Of a stretch of 64,000 nt of DNA, positions 35,083-47,096 are shown piece by piece. A program made the position numbers and the translations under genes. Below the pieces are notes generated by a model, which worked only from the letters and a program-made list of their open reading frames with translations, did no database searches and was not told the DNA's origin. Numbering within the stretch: the stretch's first letter is position 1; every line of letters begins with the position of its first letter. This DNA comes from Holothuria scabra (lineage: Eukaryota > Echinodermata > Holothuroidea > Aspidochirotida > Holothuriidae): NCBI GenBank assembly GCA_037179385.1, contig CM074187.1, positions 52,300,879 to 52,364,878 on the forward strand, in the 5' to 3' direction.

Positions 35083-35994
35083 CTAAACACAACGTTACAG
35101 GAAAACAAGAGTTCATCAGGTACAGTTTGATTGCTAGAGGATTTCCAATCGTATATGTATGGGCGTTCAGATATGTTCATAACCCTAATGATCCATCTGA
35201 AACATATCCGATTTCAGATTTATAAACATTACCCCATTACTTCGTCATTATAACAATCTAACGGTGCCTGATTTTATTGTTTCAAAAGGAAATGTAAGTG
35301 AGGAGATTGAGCTGTATAGACTTTCTTCAGCAAATATAAATTACATATACTGCTGAAGTTCCCTTGAGTGCATATTCAACGAGTGTATAACTGTGCTGAG
35401 TTTCAAGTAGATGGCAAAAGTCCGTTACATGTAGAAACAGAGTTTTAAACTACAAACTAATCGGATAACAAAGGGAATTTACATGCATTTTCAGTATAAT
35501 TTAAGTAGGCGTGGCCGGTTCATATCACGTCTTTGAGTGAGTGTAAGTAAGAATCGGCTCATTTCAGAACTTATGATGTGTAGGTCAGATCTGGGAATAT
35601 CTTATCATCGGATGATTGCTAGTCAAGTAGCCCGCAGAAATGGCCCTCGCAAGGTCTCCCCCTGCAGGGACGTCTTTGTCAGGAAGCGAGTCTTGTTTGG
35701 GGTCCACTGGACTGGCCCGCCCCCATTTGATAAGCCAGTCCTCTTTTAGCTAACGCGTTTGGTATTATTGTAGCATATCAAAGCAAACAAGTTTATTAAA
35801 GCTGGAAGCAGTATATCCGTGTCAACAGAAGAAACAGACAACTTAATTACGAAATATTTATTTTCTTTGAAATAGCGACTTTGGTCAAAATGACAATTTG
35901 CCCAATCGGGGGAAGTTTGCCTGTCGTAAAGCATAAATATACATTAGCACTTGGTAGGTTTTCGTAGTCTTCGATATGTTTAAGAAATGTGAGT

Positions 35995-36165
35995 GTATTC
36001 AAGTACTTTTTGTAAAGTCATCCAGACTCTCTGGCAAAGAGCTGTTTGGCGAAACCAAACTTTAAACTGCCTCCCAAAGAAGCTATACGTCCACTGAATG
36101 ACAACACTTGACCAACCCCACGCCGAGGCCCTCAGACCATTTACATCACTGGTCTGCCAAGTATG
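35995..36165. repeat. Dispersed repeat copy (pair with 43,785-43,925)
   Basis: The block AAAGAAGCTATACGTCCACT followed by GAATGACAACACTTGACCAAC recurs nearly unchanged near 43,845-43,885, with the flanking CTCTGGCAAAG also shared. Non-coding; family unknown. Confidence 0.65.
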
Positions 36166-37579
36166 AGATATTAGATAATAACTCAAGCAAACAGAGCGAA
36201 AAAGAAAGGATTCATAAACAAGGTTATGTGAATAAAGCTAAACGCAGGAACATGCAAAGTTGGACACTTTTGTGTGAAAGATGGTGCACAAAACTTAAAG
36301 CTGTGTCAAGTCTATAAATTACGCTTAGAACAAGGAGTTTAGAAAAATTGCACAATATCCGAAAGGTTGTGTGGTAAACCGCCAGAAATAGCCAGCTGCT
36401 TTTGTTCTTTTCGCAAAATTAAATTTCATTTTCTCTTAATCGATTAAATTTTCCTTAAAATTTTTTAACGATCTTCCAAATTAAAATTCAATGGAAATCC
36501 ATTTTCACTGAAAAGCAGTTATCTCGCGAACTGAATATAGAAATGATTTCTCCGTGATTTCAATTTTATTTCTCAACAGTTGGGAAGCTGACCTAGGGGT
36601 CACCAAAATATATAAAGCTCTGATGACGTCACACATTTTTGAATTTTAGCCTCTTATGGAAATGTACACTTGGAAAAAAGAATGGCTGTTTTATTCTGTA
36701 TACTTTCAATGACGTACAAGAAAACTATGAAACTTACCAGATTAACTTCGGAAGTTATCATTTCATCAATTTCAGGCGAAATTGTCGGCTAGAAGGCGCA
36801 AGAATCGCCGAGACATTTAAGGTCAGGCTTTAGTGACGGTTGGCGAACGGTCACAAATTTGTCCCGAAATCATCCCGAAGCTGCCCAACAATTACTAAAT
36901 GTTCAAATTTGATCACGAAATAAACTTCCCCGCATAGTTTCGTCGATAAATTATTCCAATTTTCCTGTAGACGGTAATCCCGCTTTGTTTATGACACGAA
37001 TCTCTTTGCAGTACACATGTTACTACTTCAGACATCTTGAAACGCAGTGCATGATGGTACCTAGAATATTGCAGCACTGCAATACAAGATCCAACACAAT
37101 GCATGCTTCGGGCGTGCACATACGTAAGTGATGCGAAAGTATGTACAATAATGATTAGATGAGAAAAAAGATCACAGTTCTGTATAACATTTTTAGTGAA
37201 GATTAAAGAATACTAAAAAATGTACCACTATATTTTGGAAATATTACTTGTTCTCTTTCTTTCAAATGATATTTCAACATATTCTCACCTTAAAGACGGA
37301 AAATTTGCAGTTGTAAACTTCTCAAGTGAGCTCTCGCTCCTTCGGTTTTCTCGGAAAGCTTAATGCGAAAATTCTAGCCAAAGTTCTCCCCCTGACAACC
37401 GCTATCTCCTAAAACGAGTTTCTTATTTAACTTTCTATTTTTCTTCAATTGCCAAAAATACTCAATAATGTGAGACGTTGAATAAGATTTATTGACATTT
37501 TTAACGGGTGAACGTTTTCGCTCTGCGTAGGCTAGCTCAAGTACGGTCTCCCAGAATGCATTTCTCCGCGAGTGCTGAG

Positions 37580-37772
37580 CAGTGATGTAACAAGTCACGA
37601 CTCGAGTCACTTCCTCTCAAAATGATAGTGACTCGATACAATTCAGGAGTCATTTCGCCATTGAATTAGTACAGTGACTCGAGTCACGGATTCGACTCGA
37701 ATCATTTAAAAGTTTGAAAACTGGCAGACTGGTGACTCGAGTCACTAATCTAGTGACTCGATTACAACACTT
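37580..37772. mobile_element. 193-bp hAT-type MITE rich in GACTCGAGTC
   Basis: A perfect 8-bp target duplication GTGCTGAG flanks it (37,572-37,579 and 37,773-37,780). The ends CAGTGATGTAAC and, inverted, AAGTGTTGTAAT form a short imperfect inverted repeat. Inside, GTGACTCGAGTCAC-type palindromes occur several times. Non-coding. Confidence 0.8.
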
Positions 37773-38076
37773 GTGCTGAGGATGTAAAGATGGGGCAATT
37801 ACGGTCACAAATGTGAGGTCTGCTTCCCAACTGTCAAGTAGTTAGTTATCGGGTGATGAGTGGATATGTAAAGCGCATGTCTACAGTTATGGATTATATG
37901 TGGTTGAAGTATATACGCTTGTCTTGATTACCACCAATTGATTCACTAATTGAATGACCAGAGGTTGAGGTATTGATATTTAGGTTCGTTTTTACCAAAT
38001 GTGTTGTTAGAAAACGACGTTTGGTATATTTTGTAAACACAGCTGCTTATTTTACACTGAAAGTTCTTATGTCAAA

Positions 38077-38183
38077 CTAGCCTGCGTAGCGCATCTGTGG
38101 CTGCCGCCTCTTAAGGGTGCTGACCCTCTTGGTTTTTCGTGACGATGAGTTGAACGAAAAGACTTCGTCCGCTCCGTGGGCTA
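38077..38183. mobile_element. 107-bp hAT-type MITE, copy 1
   Basis: Flanked by a perfect 8-bp duplication ATGTCAAA (38,069-38,076 and 38,184-38,191). The left end CTAGCCTGCGTAGCG and the right end (reverse complement TAGCCCACGGAGCGG) form the terminal inverted repeat. The internal part contains CTTGGTTTTTCGT and GAAAAGACTTCGTCCGCTCC. A second copy lies inverted at 61,038-61,132. Confidence 0.85.
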
Positions 38184-38689
38184 ATGTCAAACAGTCTATC
38201 TAAAGAGATTCATCAAAATCTGGATTAACAACGCCTTGGAAATTGTGAAAAGCAACATGAAGACACTTTTGTAATTTTATGTCCACGGCCATGAATCTAG
38301 GCTACATATATTTTATTTTTAAATAATATATTAGAAGAAAAAGTGGTAGCTCAGGCTTATAATAAAATAAAAATAATCGGAGATATTGTTCTAAAATAAC
38401 TGTAACTATTCCAAACATGTAAACATTGTTTGTGTTTCCATTAGAAGCTTAAACTACATCAGAGAACTCAAATTTGTTAAAGAGTCACTTAATGTAAAAT
38501 CCGTAGAGATATTGAGGACAATATCATAGGGACGGGATACATTTCCCGAAATGAGGAGGACATCATATCAAATGCCCTATTTGAAGTATGAAGGAAAATA
38601 TGTGCATGCCCTCGATTCACATTTTTGATTCCTTGCCGTAGGCAGGCAAAGAATTTATGCGATGGTGATGTCATGTGTTCCTGTGTGCG

Positions 38690-39230
38690 TGTGTGTGTTG
38701 GTGTGTTTGTGTGAGTGTTTGTGACACTTTTGCTTGTAAACACGATATTCAAAGATAGGTGACCGATGATTTTCATTCTTGGTATACAGAATTGCCATGG
38801 TAAGAAAAAGAACCCTATCGTTTTAGTGGGAGTCAAAGGTCACTTGAGGTCACAGGAGCTAAATGTGCAAAAACTTCGTAAATGACTTGTAAACACATAT
38901 CTCAATACAGCAATGGTGGACATTTTTCATATTTGGTATACAGATTTATCATGTTGAGAGGAAGAAGCCTATAGTGCTGGTCGAGGTGAAATGTCATTTG
39001 ATTTGACAATACGTAAAGTTGTGAAAACCTTACTAAACACAGTGAGAGGAAGAAACTTTGTTTTTGATGGCGATCAGGCTCAACCAGGTCACCAGAGGTC
39101 AAATGTCATATGATATCACGAGGGATTGAAATTTTGTTAACGAGATACCTTCAAGTAGGAAAGTTGGAAGAATTTCATATTTGGTATATGGATTCAGTGT
39201 GGTTAGAAAAACTCCCGAAAGCAGCGGTAG
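38690..39230. repeat. Low-order tandem repeat with (GT)n start
   Basis: After a GT-rich microsatellite (38,684-38,722) come about three to four diverged units. Each reads ACTTGTAAACAC-ATAT, then a TTTGGTATACAGAT-like block, a GAGGAAGAA block and GGTCAAATGTCA. Spacing is about 120-170 bases. This unit order is widespread in marine invertebrate genomes as far as I recall; no name can be given. Confidence 0.55.
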
Positions 39231-39279
39231 ACTGCTCTCGCAGCGTCCCCCCCCCAAAAAAAAAAAAAAAAATCGGGCA

Positions 39280-39870
39280 GGAATCTTCGGGTACTGAGCC
39301 ATTTGAGTTTAACAAAATTGGCATGGTTTCAATAATGCCGAAAACGCGTTAGCCTGTCCGTAATCTTAAAAAATAAACCACAGAAAAATTGAAGAAATAC
39401 ACCATATTTACGAGCGGGAACATTTTCATGAAAAACTAACAGGAGTACAAAAATTCCCTTCACATTGGTGTAGACATCCTTGCTCGACAAAGTGCCCGAA
39501 ATGGTCGAGTATCTAACTGTTTTGAACATTTGTCCTAGAAATGAAAAGTATCTATTCAGAGTAACATTTTTATGGAAAATTATTACGAAACTTTGTAACT
39601 CATTGGGATGGTTTACAGAAAAAAATTCCTCAGCCCAATTTCACAGTTCACACTGTATGAACTTCGCCCGAAATTGTAAAATATTGGACGGGAACAAAGG
39701 TTGGAAAAAATTCTGTTTTCTTTTATATTGAATGGAAATTTTTTGCAACCGAAAGCACAAAAAACGACCGCTCCGTTTCTATGTACACGCCTAGGAAATG
39801 CCATTTCCATCTATCTGAGGGTTCGCAATTTGTCAAAATTTTATTAACGCTCCGCACCAATCAAATTGGT
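39280..39870. repeat. Direct repeat, copy 1 (pair with 41,410-42,235)
   Basis: Shared blocks include GGAATCTTCGGGTACTGAGC, ATTTACGAGCGGGAACATTTTC, CAACAAAGTGCCCGAAATGGTC-like sequence, TGTACACGCCTAGGAAATGC and CATTTCCATCTATCTGAGG. The unit is non-coding and related to the families with the GGAAATGCCATTTCC core. Confidence 0.7.
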
Positions 39871-41016
39871 AACTCTCCGCATAGGTCGAAGGTAATACTA
39901 AACAGAATAATCTACATCACATCTATTTGGTTCAAGGTTGTACCTCATTATTAAAGAAAGATGTACTCACTAATTATTATAACTATTATTATCATTAACT
40001 ACCTTTTATGAGTGGGCCTACGATTGTTACGTATCCTCAATTCCTCATGCATATTCACTTATTCAAGTCATCGGTAATAGTCGTAGTCTCTTTGATATGA
40101 GGGATCCACCTTTTGGGAGGTTATATAAATCCTTTTCTGCTGTCGCGATCATTACTCGTCAGACCTTACGACAAATAGCAGGGCCCCATTCAGTACAGAA
40201 TGTTTTACTCCTAAGTTCAAGTTACTTCGCTCATCAAGTTATCACATAGAAATAATGTGCATCACTATAACACTGTTTTGAAGTATCAGGCATTATTTAC
40301 TAAACAAAATTATCTTAATGGTTTTGAACTTTTTTGTACGTTTTGTTCAAATTAGGAATTAAATTGACTACAATTGACATACGTGGGATGTCTCATTTTT
40401 TGACAATACGAAATTCACAAAAAAAAAATTGCCCCCAAATTGATTTTTAAAAGTGACAAACCTTAACATGTATCTTTTCTACATGTTCGTTAGATCTAAC
40501 ATGGTTAACTGTTTGTTCTAAAAATCCCTTCATTGCCTTAATTAAACCTCTTAGGCGATTGGCTGGTCCTCTGTGTATTTGATGGGATAAACTGAATGGT
40601 CTGGGGAGCCACTTGGAGGACCTTTCCAACTGTAAATGTTGTTGTAACTGTATTTTTGTAATGTCCTGTTGCACTACTTTCTCTTAACCAAGTGTGGTCA
40701 ATTTAAGATATGGGAGGAATTCAACTATCCAGGAGGGGGTAGGGCCCTTTTGATTCAAATGAGTGTTGGGTCTAGACACAAGCTCTTGGGCCAATCTAGC
40801 ATAGATAGCCTGGGTAAATTGAAGGATTGAAACTTTTATAGGAAATGGGGTGAAATCTCATTCTGTCACAGACATCCAGCTTCAGAAAAGTATGTAGTGA
40901 ACAGGTGGACTTCAAGTCGCAAGTATCTCAGAGGGACGGATATTATACAGCTTACATAACATTACCTTCAGTCACTGAATGATCTTGACTGGTGAGTTTA
41001 ATGTTTATATCTTTAC

Positions 41017-41197
41017 CTGTTTTCGTTCCTTCAACTGCAGTGGTTCCCTCAAGTGTAGTCTTCAAGTGTACTCGTTTTGTCAGCCGTAGTCGTATTCATG
41101 GCTCCAGTTGTAGGTAAAACAGGAGTCGGATCAACACTTCCATCGTCGTAGCTGCGTTCGTTGAAGTTTCTGCCGCGGACAATGAAATGAATCTTAG
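41017..41197 (-). pseudogene. Locus A, Thr-rich linker exon with a 13-bp duplication
   Basis: Acceptor TTCTACAG|CT and donor CAG|GTAAAG bound 181 bases. The phase-1 frame reads an RGRNFNERSYDDG start and then Thr-rich linker (PVLPTTGAMNTTTADKTST) before reaching a stop. The direct repeat TCAAGTGTA at 41,049-41,057 and 41,062-41,070 shows a 13-bp tandem duplication. Without those 13 bases the exon would be 168 bases and phase symmetric. The frame after the duplication (TLEGTTAVEGTKTG) is also Thr-rich, supporting the exon call. Because the intact form is phase symmetric the exon could be skipped. Confidence 0.6.
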
Positions 41198-41409
41198 CTG
41201 TAGAATAAATTCTTCCAAGGCTAGAAATCTGTCTTTTGTAATGTGTGATATATTTTAACGGAATATTTTGTCCATATAAACTGAATGCAATGGATCTTTC
41301 TGTCTGTCTGTCCAGAGAGGTGTGATTAGACCTCCCTGGTCTGTCTACATCGAATGTCCGTCCATTGTGTTTAGCTTTGCGTTAGGGGTCCGTTGCGGGA
41401 ACTAGCGTT

Positions 41410-42235
41410 GCACAAAGTAAGGAATCTTCGGGCACTGAGCTATTTGAGTTTAACAAAAATTGGCTTGGTTTTAATTACGCCGAAAACGCCTAAGCCTGAT
41501 GTCCGACTCTTAAAAAAAGAACCATAGAAAAATTGAAAAAATAGATCATATTTACGAGCAGGGGGACGTTTTCATGAAAAATTAACAGGAGTACAAGATT
41601 CTCTACACTTTTGGGCGGACAGCCTTTCTCGACAGAGTGCCCCAAATGGTCAAGTATGTAACTATTTTGAACATTTGCCCTATAGAAATAAAAAAGTTTC
41701 AAAGTTTTTTAAAGTTTTCTAGAAAAATAAAAATGATTGACACAACTGGGAGGCCTGTGGGTTGAAAGAAACATACCTCATACCTACAGCCTATTTTTAA
41801 ATCATGTGCAATACCATCCCAGAAAGGATGGGTTATCTGAATTCTATCCAAAATTTGTTCAAACAAAGGCAACAAAAAGTTCAATTCAAAGTAACATTTT
41901 AATGGAAAGTAAAAATGATTTTAAATCTTTGTGACTCATTGGGATGGTTTACGGGAAAAATTTCCTCAGTCTAATTTAACAGTTCACACTGTATGAACTT
42001 TGCCCGAAATGGTAAAATATTGGACGGGAGCAAAGGTTGGAAAAAAATCTGTTTTCTTTTATGTTGCATGGATTTTTTTTTTTGCAATCGAAAGCTCAAA
42101 CAACGACCGCTCCGTTTCTATGTACACGCCTAGGAAATGCCATTTCCATCTATCTGAGGGTTTGCAATTTGTCGAAATTTTATTACCGCTCCGCGCCAAT
42201 CAAAATGGTGCCTCTCCGCATAGGTCGAACGTATA
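41410..42235. repeat. Direct repeat, copy 2 (pair with 39,280-39,870)
   Basis: Same blocks as copy 1. The order runs from the AATCTTCGGGCACTGAGC block to the GCGCCAATCAAAATGGTG block near 42,190. Copy 2 has extra sequence in the middle (about 41,700-41,930). Non-coding. Confidence 0.7.
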
Positions 42236-42819
42236 ACTTAACAGAACAATTCAGGTTTCCACATTATTTTCGTTTTTGTCAACTTCATGTTTATTGATAG
42301 CAGGAAAATATAATGGTAGTGGTATATTTCATCTGGTAATTCTTTGGTCACTTTGCAAAATTCCCTATTTTTGATTATGTATTTTTGATTGGTTTTATTG
42401 CAAACGAAAACTCAAAATAGCGACTGTTTAAATTCTACGTAACAGCCATGGAAATGCCATTTCCAGCTATCTGAGGCCAACTGATGGTAGCGCTCCGCTT
42501 TGTACTTCGGGTAGGATTACATTTCTCGGGCAAACAATCCCCTGCCCCCTCCCTCAAAACGAAATGCACCTGCACGCCTATATCGTAGTATGATAACACC
42601 ATTACATCACTAAACAAGCTGGGCATATTTCAATAGTGACAGACTTCAGACGCCGACCTACTCCAGATGAACTTAGCTTACCCTATCTACCCGATATCTC
42701 AGAATATAAATGGCGGCTATTTTGAAAATATGGACGCAATTGTTTTCACATGAAAACAACAAGATTTGTTGCAGGGGTCTATAATCCAGTCTAAATTATT
42801 ACTTTTGTACATCTAACAC

Positions 42820-43585
42820 AACAGTGTACAGAAATGACCCAAGAAAAGGCGAAATGAAGCACAGCGGCGGCCCTTTTAAAATGGTCGCAATTGCTCTCAC
42901 TGGAAAATCTGCAAAGCCCTTATGTCTAAATGTCTCCTTTAGGTCATGCTGTCAGTGTTTACCAAATTCCATGCTTTTATCATAAAAGTACTATTCTCCA
43001 AAAATAGCGCCCTCATCCACTGTATGCTTCAATTACAAAAGGTTGACTGGCTATTCGATTGCAAAAGTGTTTGAAGAATTTTATTATTTCAAAACGGTGG
43101 TTGGTGAGCATTGCAAAAGTGATGACTTCAAACATTACAAAAATGGGTGATTTTATTAAAGATAATTGTTGCCTTATTACAAAAGTGGTTGTTACACACA
43201 GAAATAAACCAAGATACGGACAAGCAGCGGCTGTCCATTAAAAATGAACGTCAAGTTTCTCACTGAACTAATCTGCGAAGTCTTCATAACCAAATGTTTC
43301 CCTTAGGGCATACTCTGTGTACCAAGTTTCATGCGTGTATCATAAAAAGTAAAATTCTCCGAAAATACTGCCCTCTTACTGTAAGCCATAATTACAAAAC
43401 TAGTTGACTGGTAGCCTAATTACAGAAATTGTTGAAGAATTTTCCCATTACAAAAGTTGTTAGTGCGCCGCGGCAAAGTAGTGACTTCAAAAATTACAAA
43501 AAGGTGAATTTATTACAAAAGTGGTGACATTGATTACAAAAGTGGTCGCAGTTATTACAGAAGTGGTGACCTATTACAAAAGCAG
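42820..43585. repeat. Tandem duplication of a ~390-bp unit with ATTACAAAAGTGG repeats
   Basis: Unit 1 (42,820-43,195) and unit 2 (43,196-43,585) share the order GAAATGA or GAAATAA, an AGCGGCGGCCC or AGCGGCTGTCC block, TTTAGGTCAT or CTTAGGGCAT, ACCAAATTCCATGC or ACCAAGTTTCATGC, ATCATAAAAGTA, and a TTGACTGG block. Each closes with a run of ATTACAAAAGTGG-like short repeats. Unit 2 ends about 15 bp from the donor side of the linker exon at 43,600. Confidence 0.75.
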
Positions 43586-43599
43586 TTGTTACAATTTAC

Positions 43600-43686
43600 C
43601 TTGTTCTGTGTAATTGTTGGTAGTAACTTTGTAGGGTACACTTGATGCTGTGGTAGAGACGTTGACAACCGGCATTTTGGTACATC
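43600..43686 (-). CDS. Locus A, first linker exon (29 codons, phase 1-1)
   Basis: Acceptor TGTTTTAG|GATG and donor G|GTAAAT bound 87 bases. In phase 1 it encodes CTKMPVVNVSTTASSVPYKV followed by TTNNYTEQ, a Thr/Ser/Val-rich linker with two possible N-glycosylation sites (NVS, NYT). It fits between the signal-peptide exon and the next linker exon without a frame change. The exon is small and has no known domain, so the call rests on splice sites, phase, composition and the resemblance of its start (GCT) to that of the first FReD exon (GACT). Confidence 0.55.
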
Positions 43687-43784
43687 CTAAAACATCCAAC
43701 ATGGAACAGTAGGAGTAAATATACTGACGTTCTTGTTGAAATCAAATTAAGTTGTACCTACTTATTGTATTTTACTTTTTCCTC

Positions 43785-43925
43785 CCTACCCTCTGGCAAA
43801 GGACCATTCGGGGATACCAAACCTCTTAAACTGCTTCCCAAAGAAGCTATACGTCCACTGAAGGACAACACTTGACCAACCTCACGGCACTCAGACCATA
43901 TACGTCATGGCTCCGTGAAGTGTTG
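43785..43925. repeat. Dispersed repeat copy (pair with 35,995-36,165)
   Basis: It contains AAAGAAGCTATACGTCCACT and GGACAACACTTGACCAAC in the same order and orientation as the other copy. Non-coding. Confidence 0.65.
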
Positions 43926-45944
43926 TATTTATTATGCCATCCACACATTTGCTTACTTAGATATAACAGTAGGCTGACGGACTAACTGTTGTTTTGACAC
44001 TTTGACTGCTTTACAGCGAGAAATTCTTTTAAAGTAAATGAAATTTGTCAACCATTCAATATTTTCAAAAAAGTAACGAACAAAAATAATACACAACAAA
44101 TTATCCACATTGCAAAATATCTTTCCGGAGAATTTTCAAACTGCATCAACAAAACATGGAGGACTTTACGCCTTATGTGTGGAACTCAACGTGACAAATT
44201 AATGTCATTACTGTTTAATATTCATTTGCTTATTTCACATGCGCAGAGTCCATTTGTGAAGTTATGTAGAAACATGTTGCGAATGATTCACCAGTTTCAA
44301 AATGAATCTAAGCATCTATAAGAAATGAACAAGTTGTATACGGGACTATACCTGTGTATAGAAATAGCTAACCTACCTGTAAAGTTAACAGATAACGGGC
44401 ACAACTTTTATCATCACAAGGAAATATTCTTGCAAATCTGCCAAAACCTGTTATATTTTGAAAGAGAAGTTCATTCAGTATATCTTGCGTACAAGCAGTA
44501 ACTAAGTTTGTTATTATCATTACTTAGAAATTTTTTGAAAAATTGTTTACAGACCATAAGACTGGTGCTTGAGAAATGCTAGTCTTCAATCACGTGACTA
44601 ATTTCAATGTCCAGTAAACTAAGTCGGTGAAAACATACTTCGGTTTAGAGCGTTTATTCGAAGTGATAGAACGACGAAGTATGGAACGTTGCTATATGCA
44701 TGTGGCTGTAACTTTCAACTTTTTACCAATAGTTAATTTTATTTGGCAGTTATACAGATCAAGTGGAAATGGGATACAATTAATTTTGGAATAAATGAAA
44801 TTGAATGAGCATTGGTGACTGAACTTGAAAACAGTGCAAAACCATAGACCCTTTCAAACTCAGTAAGTTCACAGCCTTGGCTATTTGTTTTTCGTACTCA
44901 TAGAGCACAGCCTTTAGACTCCTGTTCTTGCAGAGACATGGGAATCTAGGGTTGGGTCACCTGCATAGCAGACTCTACGGCATATAACTCGTTCAGTCTG
45001 ATCAGTCATATCCCTAACGCCTGCCAAAAGGAACACCGAAAAAATTCCTTTGGATATTCATAGAAATATGTTGTCTCGAAACTGGTTGGGTGTTAGTGAA
45101 CAAAAAACAAACTCTGGTCCCATCATGCAGTAGCCCATGCCATCTATAGAGTTGGTATGGCATTGTAGTACTCACGCCCCGGTAGCACCCACTGCACAGG
45201 TGATTATGTAACAAAATAATGTTCAGACACCTCAGATTTCAATCTTGATTTCCAGTTTACGACTACAAGAGTACACACACACACACACTCAAAAGCAATA
45301 GCATGACTCATGAGAGAATACACGAATAAGTCATAATATGGTAATGAAGCTTGCGCCTAAAATTGGAGGCAGTCCTTTCCGCTTTGGCGGACCCTTGTTT
45401 TGGAAGCTCAAGAGCTGAGAAAAGAAGAGTCCACTCAGCTGGATCGGGGTGGAGAATCATTTTGTATGGGATCCTTCAGGGCACCATATACGGGACATTG
45501 TATGTTGCTCAATACTTTTGCACCAAAGATTCCTAAAAACACCGTATTAGTCAGTTCTTTTGACCCATCTGGGAACTCCTGGGATTAATGTGGACGGCTG
45601 ATATCTAGATAAAACATACATTTGCTAACTGTTTTGTGTTTACCATATTATATTCACATCATTCAGCCAGGTAAATGCCCACATGGCAGTGACCTGGGGG
45701 TTTCCTATATGTTTACTAGTACAGTAAAGTGTCCACATGCAGTGCCCATGCATGTTTCGCCGTGTGGTAAGGCCAACCACGGTAGGTAGAAGTTTAGCGA
45801 CACCAAAACACATGTATACTATAGAGTGTCTTTTGACTTCATTAATCTTGAAAAACTTAAAGGATGTTATCTTCGGGAGATATTTTATGTAACGCCACCT
45901 TAATCCTAACAACTCACTGGGTTATTAAACACTGGAGAGACTAA
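43926..45944. other. No feature seen apart from a short (AC)n
   Basis: AT-rich intronic DNA of locus A. A short AC microsatellite lies at about 45,273-45,290. No coding exon, repeat family or structure could be supported. Confidence 0.4.
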
Positions 45945-47032
45945 ATAGCCTAAATTAATAAGGCTAGTAGGTCTTTAACTTCATTCTGAGGCATCAGTTT
46001 GAGGCTGGCTTACATGAAGGTAAACACCAAATTTTCATACTTTTGCCCCTTGCAAATCTACAATCTACTAAAAATAGGAAATGTTTGAGCTCGCGGATAG
46101 AATTTTCACAAGGAACTAAAACTGTACATACTGAGTATATATTTAATGAGGCTAGAGATGACACATTGTAGGCAGGAGAGTCGACATTTTGGGAAAATGA
46201 TCTGTTTTGTTGTTGAAATTAACACTTTTTGCTCCATTTGTGAAAAAAATCGTCTAAGAAGATGGGGAGCGAATACAGTAAAGTATTGGAAATACATTTA
46301 AGTAGTGAACGAGGCTGTGATATACCGTAACTTCCTGCTACATTTCACCGTGATTAGGGTCGAGCAAATACTATCTTTATTATTTGGTAGAATATGAGTC
46401 TTATGTGACCCTTTAAATATCTGGGTCTAAAGGATCTGGGTTAATAGCCTCAGTGTTCATAGGGAAACACATTTTTCACATATATTCTACCCTGAATCAC
46501 ATTTATTTGTAGTGTGATGTAAGACACTGGTGTGTGTCAAATACATGTATAAAAAAAAATAAGCGCTTAAACCGGAATAGGCCACCTTTATCTACCGTTT
46601 GCGCCCTCCTGCTGCCGTTAAAGCGCATGTCACACCCTACCACACCATACACAGAGGAATTCGGGAACTTGAGATTTAATCAGTCACTGTTGTGATCTTA
46701 CTGATATAATAGCTTCAAGCGAATTAAGTTTGTGGTCCCAATGTTCCTTTGCATGATACACGAAACCTACACCAATCAATACGGCTGGAAAAAGGCGAAA
46801 ACATGAGAGAGATGGAGAGATGTTTGTAAATTTCAAATTGAAAGCCATCATGCGATCGTCATAAGAAAATTCCGGTAGAAGTGTCTGAGTTCTATAGGGT
46901 GTTATTGCCATTATTTCACTTTTATTTCAAGAATAGTTACAACTATCTGAGTTGCTAACTTACTAATTCATGTCTTTTTTCTAGGATTGCATTCTCGAAA
47001 AGTAGCATTTCAGTACGAAATTGTATACTTAC

Positions 47033-47096
47033 CCATTGCTGTAGTGCTGTGAAAACTTCCCGCTACCAACAGAGCAACTATTACAAAGAGTGACAT
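47033..47096 (-). CDS. Locus A, first coding exon: signal peptide
   Basis: ATG opens MSLFVIVALLVAGSFHSTTA, then Met and one base before the donor G|GTAAGT (phase 1). This is a clear secretory signal with a short hydrophobic core and Ala/Thr/Ser around the cleavage site. The exon is 64 bases, exactly as long as its paralogue at 1,700-1,763. The start is chosen because it is the only ATG before the hydrophobic core and is conserved in both copies. The upstream 500 bases are also conserved between the copies and may hold the promoter. Confidence 0.8.

Larger units (their letters stand above)
29877..47096 (-). pseudogene. Locus A: secreted fibrinogen-related protein gene, probably a pseudogene
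   Basis: Exons in transcription order are 47,096-47,033 (signal peptide), 43,686-43,600 and 41,197-41,017 (Thr-rich linkers), 35,082-34,904, 31,998-31,722 and 30,118-29,877 (FReD). All borders have AG and GT, and every junction fits in phase: 1, 1, 1, 0, 1. FReD proteins are secreted lectin-like molecules that bind acetylated sugars; in invertebrates many act in immunity. Two TAA codons in the second FReD exon and a 13-bp duplication in the second linker exon break the reading frame. Unless the transcript is used as a truncated secreted form, the gene is dead. The introns are long and full of repeats. Confidence 0.75.

Noticed and set aside
38690..39230. CRISPR-like or satellite array
   Set aside because: Units are diverged, of unequal length and without regular spacers.
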